The notes beneath the pieces were generated by a model. That model was not told where the DNA came from. It saw only the letters and a program-made list of their open reading frames with translations, and did no database searches. The position numbers and the translations under genes are program-made. Shown piece by piece: positions 13,323 through 23,133 of a DNA stretch of 64,000 bases. The stretch comes from Neckera pumila. Lineage: Eukaryota > Streptophyta > Bryopsida > Hypnales > Neckeraceae. The stretch's first letter is position 1, and each line of letters begins with the position of its first letter. The stretch is taken from contig OZ018408.1 of the NCBI GenBank assembly GCA_963969595.1, forward strand, positions 48,051,022 through 48,115,021, given 5' to 3'.

Positions 13323-13885
13323 TACATGACAAAAAATTTATTTGCCTCATACTGCTCACAATTTATCCCAAAATGGCTCAAGTGATCAACTATGGGTGGT
13401 ACTACTTTAGCTTCTAGAATATTTTTTTTTATGAAAGGTGCTGGTTGTCTACACGGTACTAACCGACTACCAACGTAATTAAGTGAGGACACATTCCCAA
13501 TAACTTGTCCTTGCAAGGGGTTCATTTCCTTCGCTTACGTAAGTTATGCAGGTGACTAATAAAAACAATCTCAGTCATCTTACACAAACCAAGAATGTCC
13601 TCACTGGTAACTTACTCGAGGGAGCAACCGAGAAATTAAGGGACTCCTTGAGCATCCATCCATCCTATCTCCATAGCCCTATCAACGATTACTTAAGCTT
13701 ACAGCTGAAGAGATTGGTAACCCGGCCTAAGTCCTGATAAGTTAATTTCTTTATTTGTGTCTCCCCCAACCTTCAAAGACAAAGAGGCAGCAATCTCAGA
13801 ATGGGTTCAGGTTTTTTTTAGCCAAATGCTTGTTTTTGGAAGAATATTTTTGAATTTACATCGAGGGCATGGGAAAAATTAAGTA
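13323..13885. other. Intergenic DNA, no feature seen
   Basis: Short stretch between two transposon remnants. Short open frames on both strands show no recognisable motif. Confidence 0.4.
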
Positions 13886-14334
13886 TGGTAGAACCACCCA
13901 TTTCCAACCAGGCATCAATACCCAACCTGTAGGATGCAACTATTTCCAACCAGGCATCAATACCCAACCTGTAGGATGCAACTATTTCCAACCAAGGCTG
14001 GAACAAATTTCCAACCAAGGTTTGGAATGTGATTTTTCCTCCTTTGCAAGGTTGGGACTATAAAGTCATGAAATATGTCTTGATGTAGTGAGTGGGAAAG
14101 TAGTTATGGAATTATCAGAATTGGAAGACACTATATATTGGATATGGGTTGGGGCCAACTTTTGGCTTCCAAAATTCATAGTCATTTGAATTTTTAGAAA
14201 AAAAATCACAAAAAATTAGCAATGCCCGTCATTTCTATCTTTCTACAGGGCAATAAATTTACATACATTGCCTTCTACTTGCTCCAAAACATGCATAGAG
14301 TCGCTTAAGCGGTCCATTGTGGATGGTTCTACCA
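13886..14334. mobile_element. TA-flanked MITE with internal tandem duplication
   Basis: Ends TGGTAGAACCACCCAT and its inverted copy ATGGATGGTTCTACCA, flanked by TA. Inside, a 42-bp unit starting near TTTCCAACCAGGCATC is present twice (about 13903-13986), followed by a partial third. It belongs to the same group as 16573-16988, 17811-18207 and 49374-49774. Confidence 0.75.
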
Positions 14335-14413
14335 TAGAAACCAAGCAAAACTTAGCCACTTTCAGGATCATTGAAAGAAGGCATCGTTTCCGTTTCCGTC
14401 AGAGTTTCTGTTT

Positions 14414-14643
14414 TTAACCCTTGAAGGACGGACCGGTAGCCATGGAAATCATGTATTGTGATTCCGTGTGACATCATCTACTTTGAAAAAGCTTAATACA
14501 TTCATTGGAAGTCAAAGAACTGTTGAAGATCTTTCCTTCTTACTCCTAATATCGAGGATGAAAAGTTGCACTTCTGTCTTGTAGGAAAAGATTCTTTATC
14601 ATTCAAAGAACGCAGAACGTCCTCGTCGGCGTTCAAGGGTTAA
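14414..14643. mobile_element. TTAA-flanked MITE, 230-bp family
   Basis: TTAA on both sides, with ends CCCTTGAAGGACG and CGGCGTTCAAGGG. A second copy of the same length lies in the opposite orientation at 60186-60415. The internal blocks around the TGTAGGA(C/A)A and GGAAATCA(C/T) words are shared. It is too small to code for anything. Confidence 0.82.
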
Positions 14644-15119
14644 CTTGTTGTGTGTTTGCATTTCCTTGCTCCCCCGTCCAGCCCCTCGTCACATGTCATA
14701 CCAATGGGCCTGCGCATTCATTCAAGTATGGTAAAGCCATTAATTAAGAGCTGACGTTGAGCTCCTCTCTCGCCTCTGGTCCCAATTTAATCCCTGCTGT
14801 GTGTCCGTCCTCTCTGCTGCCCCTCGTCTTTATTTCTTGGGTACCCTCACCGTGTCATGATTCCACTCGCACGCGAGAAGGCCAATCCATCGACTGCACC
14901 CTTGTGGGAATTCAGAATTCGGTTGGCCTAATTGTCCATTCGTTCGTTCAGGCCCACAAAAATCATCTGATCACCCATCGGATGGATGATGTCACGATGT
15001 CATGTGGAAGTGACGTGACCGAAAATCATCAGCAGGGCAGGCTTGATGGATCCAGTGATATAAACTTGCTTTATGTCACCCCTTTGGCGCTTCATAAAAA
15101 AGGAAAAAGGAAAAAGGTC
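14644..15119. other. Intergenic DNA with an open frame but no recognised gene
   Basis: A 179-codon frame crosses 14757-15296 but has no ATG at its start, runs into the next transposon and has no recognisable motif. I treat it as chance. Base composition is more balanced than its surroundings. Confidence 0.35.
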
Positions 15120-15854
15120 TTAACCCAGAAACGACAAGCCTATGACTGCAGGCTCAAAGCCTCACAACTGAGCAATCAGTTTGTTGCCGATTTCCAACAA
15201 GAAATGCTTGAAGCTTTTTGTGTTTATTTTTCACAGATGAGAGTACATTTCCTCTTCACCTCAAAAAATTTTCAGAATTTAAAAAGAAAAAACTGATTTT
15301 TATAAGAATTTTTGAATGAAAAGTGAAGAAAAATTCATATCAAATAGAAAATTAGTTCAAAAAATATAAGAATTTCACCATGGGTGCAGATTATAGGGAC
15401 AAACATCATGGTGTAAAATTATTTACCATGTACATCTATAATTAGAATATAAAAGACATTAAAAATTCATGCAAACTTCAAACTCCTATAAAATATTCAA
15501 TTTTGCAAATTTTTTCAAAATTCCAATTGGAGTAGAAACTAGAGTAGCTCACCCTTGTTTTGTTAGTTGGGCTCAAACTCCCAAAACATCATTTTCAAGG
15601 AGAAATTTCTGATTTTGAGAAAGGAGCAAAATACACTAAAATGGCAAATTTTGCCTCCCGTTTTTTTTCTTTGGTTCTCTCTCACATGAAGACAAAGGTT
15701 GTGATGATTGCAAAGTCAATTAGAAACTATTCCTAACCCACTATTCAAGGTGCACAAGCAAAAAGCGGATGAAAAAACACTTGTAGCTTCCGTGTAGTTC
15801 ACTTTCTGTTCGTCCAAACGCCACAAAATGGCGCCCTCGGCGTTTCTGGGTTAA
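15120..15854. mobile_element. TTAA-flanked element, 740-bp family
   Basis: TTAA at both ends, with termini CCCAGAAACG and CGTTTCTGGG forming a perfect 10-bp inverted repeat. The interior aligns with 60412-61159, including the AGATGA(G/A)AGTACAT block. It has no coding capacity. Confidence 0.78.
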
Positions 15855-16135
15855 GGTGGGTATACCCAAAACCACCACAAATTGGTACTATGCCTAGTTA
15901 CTATTACTAGGCTGATCAAATTTTCATATTGTCTTGTTGGCAAGTGAAAGGAGGTTCCAACGCACCAGAGAACGCAGCATGTGAATACTGTATGCAAAAG
16001 TTATTAAGGAACAAATTTTGATTCTAAAAGCGTTTCTTCCACATAGGTATTGAACTGATTTTGGAGATGTACAGAGAATATAGATGGCGGTTTAAGGTCA
16101 GTGGCGCATTTAGGTGTACCTACCTTAGTGTGTAT
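15854..16135. mobile_element. TA-flanked MITE, AGGTGGGTATACC subgroup
   Basis: Left end AGGTGGGTATACC, right end GGTGTACCTACCT, flanked by TA. Its left TA overlaps the right TTAA of the previous element. Part of its left sequence (ACTATGCCTAGTT block) recurs at 16157-16210, just past its right end. Confidence 0.6.
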
Positions 16136-16572
16136 CCCAAAAGTGTCACTTTTTGCTACTATGCCTAGTTTCTTTTATTAGATTGGTCCAATTTTTGTAT
16201 TTTCTTGTGGAGGACGTTATATCTTCCATTCAAGGTTGGCCATGCAGGCTGAATTTATTCCTAGGAAAAATGCAATTTTTTAAAATTTCCCATAGATGAC
16301 AAAGTTTGCAAAATTTGGATTTATATTTGCAATTAGAGACCCCGAATTAGCTCGGAGAGATCTTGAATATACTCCAAACACAGCACAAAGTAGGGTTTTT
16401 GGGGGGTATTTTACCTTGGAGAATACAAAATTCACCCTGTCGGTCCCGCTTTGAATGGAGGATTTAGGATCCTACTTTTCTTGTTGGCAAGTGAAAGGAG
16501 ATTCTCACGCATCAAATAATGCAACATTTGGATATCATATGCAAAAGTTATGGAGAATAAAAAAAAATGATA
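16136..16572. repeat. Interspersed repeat, related to 62.0-62.7 kb
   Basis: Contains a repeat of the preceding MITE's left part and then a block with AGACCCCGAATTAGCT and GAATACAAAATTCACCC. The same words recur around 62210-62300. The ends of this repeat are not defined. Confidence 0.45.
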
Positions 16573-16988
16573 AGGTAGAGGCACCAATTGTTGACCACGC
16601 CGAGTATCCAACCTGGAGAGGTGCAGTATTTCCAATCAAGGCAGGAATAGATTCAGTCCAAAGGAAGTTGAGAATGCATTTTTTTGGGTCCATTTCAAGG
16701 TTAGGACTAATAAGATTATGACACATGTCCTAAAGTAGCTAGTGAGCAAAAAAGTAGGAAATAGTGAGCGGGAAAGTAGTTCTTGAATGATTGAAATATT
16801 AAGACTCTAGACATTGGCTACTAGTGAAGTGCATTTTTGGGCTTCCAACATTTATAGTAATTTCAGTTACTAAAATTTGCAATCCTCATGTTTCCTATCT
16901 TCCTACATGGGAAAATTTTTCACTATCTTATACTATTCACGATCTACTCCAAAATTGCTTAAATGATCGGCTACTGGTGCCTCCACCT
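16573..16988. mobile_element. TA-flanked AGGTAG MITE (416 bp)
   Basis: Ends AGGTAGAGGCACCAATTG and CTACTGGTGCCTCCACCT are inverted copies flanked by TA on both sides. The interior has the GACACATGTCC block shared with 17811-18207 and 57832-58208. The end pattern and TA flank fit Tc1/mariner (Stowaway-like) MITEs. Confidence 0.8.
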
Positions 16989-17810
16989 TATTTGCTTTTG
17001 GGATGGGTGGTATGAGCTAAGGTATGCATAGGCCTACAATGTCCCCTTTCTAAATTGCATCCTCAATCTACACTAGTCTAAGATTTGTAGCTAGTATGTA
17101 GAACAAATCTAAGGTAGTCTACTCTTAAAACTACCATTTTAGAGTTGATTGTCTTTTCAGGAATCTAAACTCCTTTAAACAATTTTTTTGGTAATCTTAT
17201 TTGGGAAAAAATGGAATTCACTTTATATTGATAGTTTCATTTAATTAATTTAAATTCTATTTGTTTTGTTGAAGAAAAAAACTCCGCCATATCTCCTCAA
17301 GCTAGCTATTGCCAGGATGTGAGCTACACAGGTGGGGCATCCGTGGCAATAAGATTGCCCCAAAAGCATGATGTCAAACTCGCATCAAACCCAAGTTGTT
17401 TCATATTTTTTGGACATTTGTAGAGTTAGTTAAAAAAAATTTGAAGTTGAAATGTAGTAGAGTCACTAAAAGCGACCACATCTTGAAATGTACACTATTG
17501 GTATACTGAAGAAAGAAAATTATACCTCTATATTGTAATCATTTTTAAAGTACAATCGTTTTTAGAATAGACTTCCTTAGATGGGGGATGGAATTGGCAG
17601 ACAAACTATAATGGATATGCCAATTGTTTATGACTAAAGGCTTTTTGTGTATTTGAGCATGTTCCTTTAAAATATTCTAAACTCTACTTCACAAGCGGGT
17701 CATGAACTTAGATTTGGAGGAATATAACCCTCTTCTGCCACTTTCATTTTCACATCATGTAGAACACCTATAAAGAGCAAAGGATATTTATGGTCACAAT
17801 TCACCTTCTA
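16989..17810. other. AT-rich intergenic DNA
   Basis: No reading frame, RNA gene or repeat end that I can support. Confidence 0.4.
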
Positions 17811-18207
17811 AGGTAGAGCCACCCATTCTCGACCAATGACCCATTCCCAACCTGTAGGTGCACGTATTTTTGACCAAGCTCAGAATGTTTTTTTTCTCCT
17901 TTTCAAGGTTGGAACTAATAAATACATGACACATGTCCCAAGTTGCGAGAAAGAAAGTAGGAAATAACGATTAGGAAAAAAGTTATTGAATGATCGGAAT
18001 TGGAAGAATCTAGACATTGGCTATGGGTCCGATGCACTTTTTGCCTTTCAAAATTCATAGTAATTTCAGTTCAAGCGATAAAATTACCAATTTTCTTGCA
18101 ATCCTTGTCATTTTTATCAATGTACCTCTGAAAAATATTTGTTTTGCCTTCACTAGTCCAGACTATGTTGGAATTTCTTATTTGGTTGCTTATGGGTGGC
18201 TCTACCT
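17811..18207. mobile_element. TA-flanked AGGTAG MITE (397 bp)
   Basis: Ends AGGTAGAGCCACCCAT and ATGGGTGGCTCTACCT are a near-perfect inverted repeat flanked by TA. The interior is close to 49374-49774; both share a TAATTTCAGTTCAAG block. Confidence 0.82.
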
Positions 18208-19239
18208 TATTATCTCATTAGGAGAGTCATAGATCTCTTGGATTTGATGTTCTTGATTAAGTTTTCAAGAGAGGGCTATGTTCAATAAGGAGGGTTGCTA
18301 TTTATGTGAGCATGGAAGTGTGAGCCCATGAGCCTAGAATACTACACATCTATGTTATAGGTGTATATATTATAGCAACCGCTTATGATTATAGGATACA
18401 TATGCTACAAATACCCATATTATAGGAGTTTATGATACATACACCTTCTATAGTGTGTAGTATCTATATTATAGGCACCTATATTGTAGGTTCAATGCTT
18501 ACAAGCTCACATTCTTGGGCTCACATACTAGCACAGTTGGTCCAATGAGCAATTTGCCACTCTTCATCTTATTAGGTTGTTTAGTACAGCTCTTATAGTT
18601 GGGACTAAGAACCAGATTAGGAAAGAAAGAGATTGATAAGGCAACTACACTTAAAATTACTCAAATAAGCATTTAATTATCGTTTCGATTATAAAGATAT
18701 TTTAAACTTATGCGTGACTGTGTGCGTGGGTGGGTAGAAGGCTTATTGGCAATTGAGAGAGGAGTCTAGATTTTCTTTTGTACACCTTATGCATAAACTA
18801 TGAATTTTCAAATTGTTGATTATTTTGGTATTTACAATTGAACAAGTGTACACATTGCACTCACATTCAATAAATGTATAGTTTGGTAAGAATCTAGATG
18901 GATTGTTTTTATTAATATAGAGTAAAAAATAAATGAATATTGAATCCATTTGATTAGAATCTACCTAATGTACATTCTAGAACAAGCATTCATTCCTATG
19001 AGATATGTGTTAATCTTTTGAAAAGAAGAAAAGTTAATTCATGAACCATAGAGATATACCATTTTTGTAGAATGTATGTAGATTATGGAACATTGGATAC
19101 CAACATTGTCTATTTAACCTTTAAAGATATGGGAAGCCCAATTCTAGACTCATCATGTTTATTTTGTGTATTTCATATGGAACATGCATGACAAGGTGTA
19201 TAGAAGTGACAAAAATTTGTATTTATACTAAGTTGAATC
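18208..19239. other. AT-rich DNA with degenerate ATTATAGG repeats
   Basis: Between about 18340 and 18500 the word TATTATAGG and variants recur at least six times with irregular spacing, making a degenerate satellite-like patch. The rest shows no gene. Confidence 0.45.
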
Positions 19240-19691
19240 ATTAGGAAAAAGTTGAACCCTGTGAAGAGGCCGTGAGACCTAAGAACGCAGGGAACGCAAG
19301 CCAAAAAAAAAAAAAAAAAAAAAAAAATTTTTTTTTGCGACAGCGAACTGTAGGCGCGGAACATCAAGGAACAGTGCAGCTGAATTGCTTAAAAAACCAT
19401 TAAATTTTTTTTTATTAAAATAAATTACAAATTACAAATTTTTAGATCTGACATGGCACTACACATGCCATGTCAGACTGCAATCATTACAATTTTTATT
19501 ATTTTATTATTTTTGTTATTTTTATTTTTTATTTTTTATTTTTATTTTATTAATATTTAAAAAATTATTTATTTTTAAAATATTTTTAAAATAATTTTTA
19601 ATTGTAAATCACTGTTGAGTTCCCTGGAGTTCCCTGGAGGGGAAGCTTACACTACGAAGCAGCCCCTTCCAGGGTTCATTTTTTTCCTAAT
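19240..19691. mobile_element. Inverted-repeat element with A/T core and internal hairpin
   Basis: The left end ATTAGGAAAAAGTTGAACCC is matched by the inverted right end ending TTTTTCCTAAT. The core has a run of about 26 A then 9 T near 19302-19336. It also has a hairpin at 19447-19477 with two 12-bp arms (TCTGACATGGCA and its complement) and a 7-base loop. A short word, TCCCTGGAG, is repeated near 19620. I cannot define a clean target duplication. Confidence 0.6.
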
Positions 19692-20118
19692 GGTTTTGTG
19701 CATGAATCATTGCACTTTTAATTTGAATAATTATTGCAGATCCTAAATGCAACAAAAGCCACAAAATGGTTACATATAGTCAATGCGTATGGTGACATAT
19801 CTGAGCATGTTGAGATAAGGTTGAGATGTTAAAATGACATCCAAATGAAATATGCCTACACAACTTTAGAGTTATCAATCCTGTATTATATGTCTTGTTT
19901 TTTAGTACATAAATTTCTTGTTATGCATTTTTTAGTACATTATTATAAGGCTCCAAAATGGTTCAAATGTACCCACAATGATCATTCCAAGACATAAATG
20001 TATTCCTATTGTACATATCTGTACCCACCTTAATTTCCAACAGAAATGAAGAAGAAATGAAGTACAATGGGCACGCATTTAATCCCCAAATGATCACCAT
20101 AATCACATTTGAACCATT
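19692..20118. other. Intergenic DNA, no feature seen
   Basis: Balanced to AT-rich sequence with no convincing frame. It may be the 3' flank of the small minus-strand frame that follows. Confidence 0.35.
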
Positions 20119-20524
20119 TCAGAACTCAATTAGTTTTACAATGAACCTTCTCTCCTTAATGTTATGAAGAATAATTCCATCGCCTTCAGCGCAGTTGTTC
20201 TCTCCCCTGACCCACAGTCTCTGCTCCAGCCAGTTCACAGCTGAAGCTCGCAGACAGTTGCTGTTGCAGCGTCTGCAAACAGAGGCAAGGAGATATCCCC
20301 GCTCCAGCACATGGAGACACTTGAACTTTGGCATTAGATATTCCAAAGCTCGCAGTAGGCGCCTGAAGCCCTCCGTCAAGGCGTAAGCTTAGGACGTCCT
20401 TCTTTTCTTCCTGTCTCATGAGGAAATATATACTCCTGGAGCGCTTTTGTACTTGCATTGTGCATATTGTCTTGAGTTCCTGATTTTCAATCGCTGTTTC
20501 TAGCTCTGAAGCTGGGTCCGCCAT
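20119..20524 (-). pseudogene. Small unknown gene or pseudogene, two overlapping frames
   Basis: A good ATG at 20524 opens a frame whose product starts MADPASELETAIENQELK, with a plausible hydrophilic N-terminal helix. From about 20379 another frame looks more protein-like (FRRLLRALEYLMPKFKC) and runs to a stop at 20119. This suggests one gene with a frameshift or a missed splice near 20385. I do not recognise the family. It lies upstream of PADRE gene A on the opposite strand. Confidence 0.3.
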
Positions 20525-20939
20525 TGCTCAAAATGATGCATTCACGTGGAGCTCGCTCTCATTGTGGTACGCCTTGTTGGGCTCTCTCCCAACCATAGCT
20601 CGTGCAAATTCGTTTCTTGTTTGTTGTAGAGTATTGCAAGCAGTCATACAGACTGCAGGTGGTAGCCTGGATCATTTCTAGAGTGTTACCCCTAAAAGAG
20701 TACCGGTACTCGGACACATTTTATCTGACTGGGCGCTTGTGTTGGTCTTTTCTTTTCGGAAAGCATTGGAAAGGATCACCTGATTTTACTATCTTGCACT
20801 CTGTGTTTGAAGATGACTATTGGCAAGGTCAGCTACTGGAGTAGCTTTAGCGAGAAGAGACGCCATAGCTGTATCCAGCCTCGAAAGATTGATAATACGT
20901 AGCGGCATTGCGCTTTGGTATTTTAGGACCTTGTTGAAG
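20525..20939. other. Divergent intergenic region
   Basis: Lies between the minus-strand frame and the tandem repeats ahead of PADRE gene A. It probably holds promoters for both, but I see no clear core element. Confidence 0.3.
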
Positions 20940-21725
20940 TTAGGGACCTTGTTTTGAAATAGGATAACAAGAATAGCAGTCTCTGTTCCGAGTCACCCTA
21001 TTCCATTGTAAGTCTCTGAAGTTTTTTCTGTACGTATGGGTGGGGGTTTGTCATACCAGCTTAGGAACATGCAGAGTTGTAATGAACGAAATTTCTTTGA
21101 ACCACAGCTTTAAAATATCTCAGAAACCTTGTACGCAATTGATAGATTGATGCTACTCGTTTTCAAGCCTAGAGTACTGATGTTGTGGAATGTAAGAATA
21201 ATGCTTATAACTCGATGGAGGAGGAAGCTTGATACAGGGACCACAAGAACTTACGGCAATCTCTATGTCTTTTTTCATTTAATTCCATTGCAAGTCTCCA
21301 AATGGGGTTTGCCAGCTCAGGAACATGCAAAGTATAAAACAATTTTTTTTTCTCACTACTGATAACAGAAACCTCGTTACCAATTGATAGAGATGAAGTG
21401 ATTTCAGAGCCTATTGTTGTGGAGGGTTATATAATGCTTACAGCTCCAGGAGGAAAGTCGTAGTTTCAATACAGGAACCACAAGAACAGCAGTATATTGA
21501 AAGGCTCTAAAAAGATTCTATTGCAAGTCTCTGAAGTTTCACAGATGGGGTTTGCTAGCAAAGTTATGAACCGAACCGAAATATTCTTCACACTGCTGAT
21601 ATCAGAAACCATATACCTAATTGATAGAGATGAATTAAATTTCTAGGCTAATGCTGTGGATTGTTGTAATGCCTAACAGCTGAAGAGGAAAGGTGATTAC
21701 ATACACTAAAGGATGCAAGGGCTTA
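20940..21725 (+). repeat. Three diverged tandem repeats upstream of PADRE gene A
   Basis: The word TTCCATTG(C/T)AAGTCTC recurs at 21001, 21283 and 21516, each followed by related GGGTTTG and AACATGC blocks and then CAGAAACC and TTGATAGA words. Spacing is 282 and 233 bp. The block ends about 110 bp before the gene A start, so it is leader or promoter sequence. Confidence 0.65.
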
Positions 21726-21835
21726 AGCTTCAAAACCGTGCCATGGAAAGGGACAAAAGAGCAGAGATAGGAGCGCCATTGACTATGACATGAATCCTTT
21801 CAGGATTACATTATCCAAATTCTATTTTTCTGGCC

Positions 21836-23133
21836 ATGAAGGATTTGTTTTGCAAGTGCATCTATGCATGGCAACCAGTGCAAGTGGTCCATGGAGACGG
21901 CCACATCCGGAGCTTACCTCGGCCTGTTACAGTTGGGGAGTTGCTCAAATGCCACCCTCATCACTTTGTGTGTGAGCCCACCTCCGATGGACCTCTCTAC
22001 CACAGCGGCATGTTGCCCTTCGACATGGAATTGGAAGAAGGGCGCGTCTATCTGCTCCTCCCATTGCCCCGGCTGTTACCCCACCTCGCCAGCACGTTTC
22101 CGAACCCTCCTTGTTGCTCCTGCTTCAACTCTCACACGGGATCCTTGCAAGGTGATTTAATGCCTAACCCTGATAACCCAAGCTCAAAATCTTTGGTTTG
22201 TTCACAAGATAATTGCGAATTGCACAAGCTCGAGATAGAAATTCTGCTTGGGAAGCTACGAGCTGATTGTCGTAACTTTCAAACCATTGATTTCTAATGT
22301 TCGAAATGTAGGGTGAAATTTCTTCCATTAATTGGTATATTTTGTTACCGACCTTGAAGCTTCCGAAATAAATTATTTCGATTCCTATAGATATGGAACC
22401 AGCCGATTCTAGCCACTTAGGCGCTAACCCCGAAGTGTTCAAGTGGCTACTTCCATATCTTTAGTAGACGAAATGAATCATTGAGAAAGCTTTAAGGTCG
22501 GTAACAAAATATACCAATGGACGAAAGAATTCACACCCTACATTACGAACAACAGGAATCAATGGTTGAAAGTTACTATAATCAACTACTAGCTTCCAAA
22601 GTGGACTTTTCATCTTGAGCTTATGCAATTCGCAATTTTCTTGTTAAAATGTCAAAGCTTTGTGCATTTTTTCAAAGCTTAAATCTATTCTAGTCCCAGT
22701 TTGTGACGGAAGAACCTCTTGCGCACCTCCTTGCCAATTTAACGAGCATTGTGTTATGAATTCAGACAATCAGAAACCAGGCCCCACAGTTGAAGAAAAC
22801 ATGGCGAATCACAGGGTAAGGAGCTGGATTGTTAGGCACCATCGCCAGCTCCTCAACGTTCGGCACCGCGTATCCAAATCCAAGCTGGTGAGGTCTGTGG
22901 TGGGCATGAGCACCCGAATGCTTCCTGAAAGACTCCGATTCCGAATTTCTTTTCAAAAACTGGAGAATGAGAATGTGGATGTTTCCAAAGAAGATTCACC
23001 AGGTGTTGCCAAATCAGTGCAGTTCTGCTGCTCCAGAAACAGATGGAGACCAGGCCTGGAGTGCATTTCCGAAGTGGACTTGCTCACCGGGTTACTCCGA
23101 GTCGACTCTGAGGTCAGTATGAATAGAGGATGA
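21836..23133 (+). CDS. PADRE (DUF4228) domain protein A
   Basis: The first exon starts at ATG 21836. It has the PADRE N-terminus: VQVVHGDGHIRSL, a LLKCHPHHFVCEP block and a LEEGRVYLLLPLPRLLP strand. This family is plant-specific and often stress-responsive; its biochemical role is unknown to me. The frame first opens to 22297, but its last part lies in a hairpin element (22204-22644). A C-terminal part carrying the WRPGLECISEVD motif, shared with genes B and C, lies at 22678-23133. A tentative model is join(21836..22195, 22678..23133), 271 residues in phase, with the hairpin wholly inside the intron. A good donor (GAG|GTCAGT) at 23112 hints at a further exon. The alternative is that the insertion broke the gene. 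Confidence 0.7.
22204..22644. mobile_element. 441-bp foldback element inside PADRE gene A
   Basis: Two inverted arms of about 215-220 bp meet near 22424. The outer end ACAAGATAATTGCGAATTGC pairs with the right end, whose complement is ACAAGAAAATTGCGAATTGC. Inner blocks such as TATATTTTGTTACCGACCTT pair perfectly. Transcribed, it would form a long imperfect hairpin. No clear target duplication is seen. Confidence 0.85.

Noticed and set aside
14757..15296. 179-codon plus-strand open frame
   Set aside because: No ATG at its start, no recognisable motif, and it runs into a TTAA-flanked transposon.
22660..22677. Using the frame start near 22660 as a separate gene
   Set aside because: There is no ATG there; the W.P.L..ISE motif shows it is the second half of PADRE gene A.
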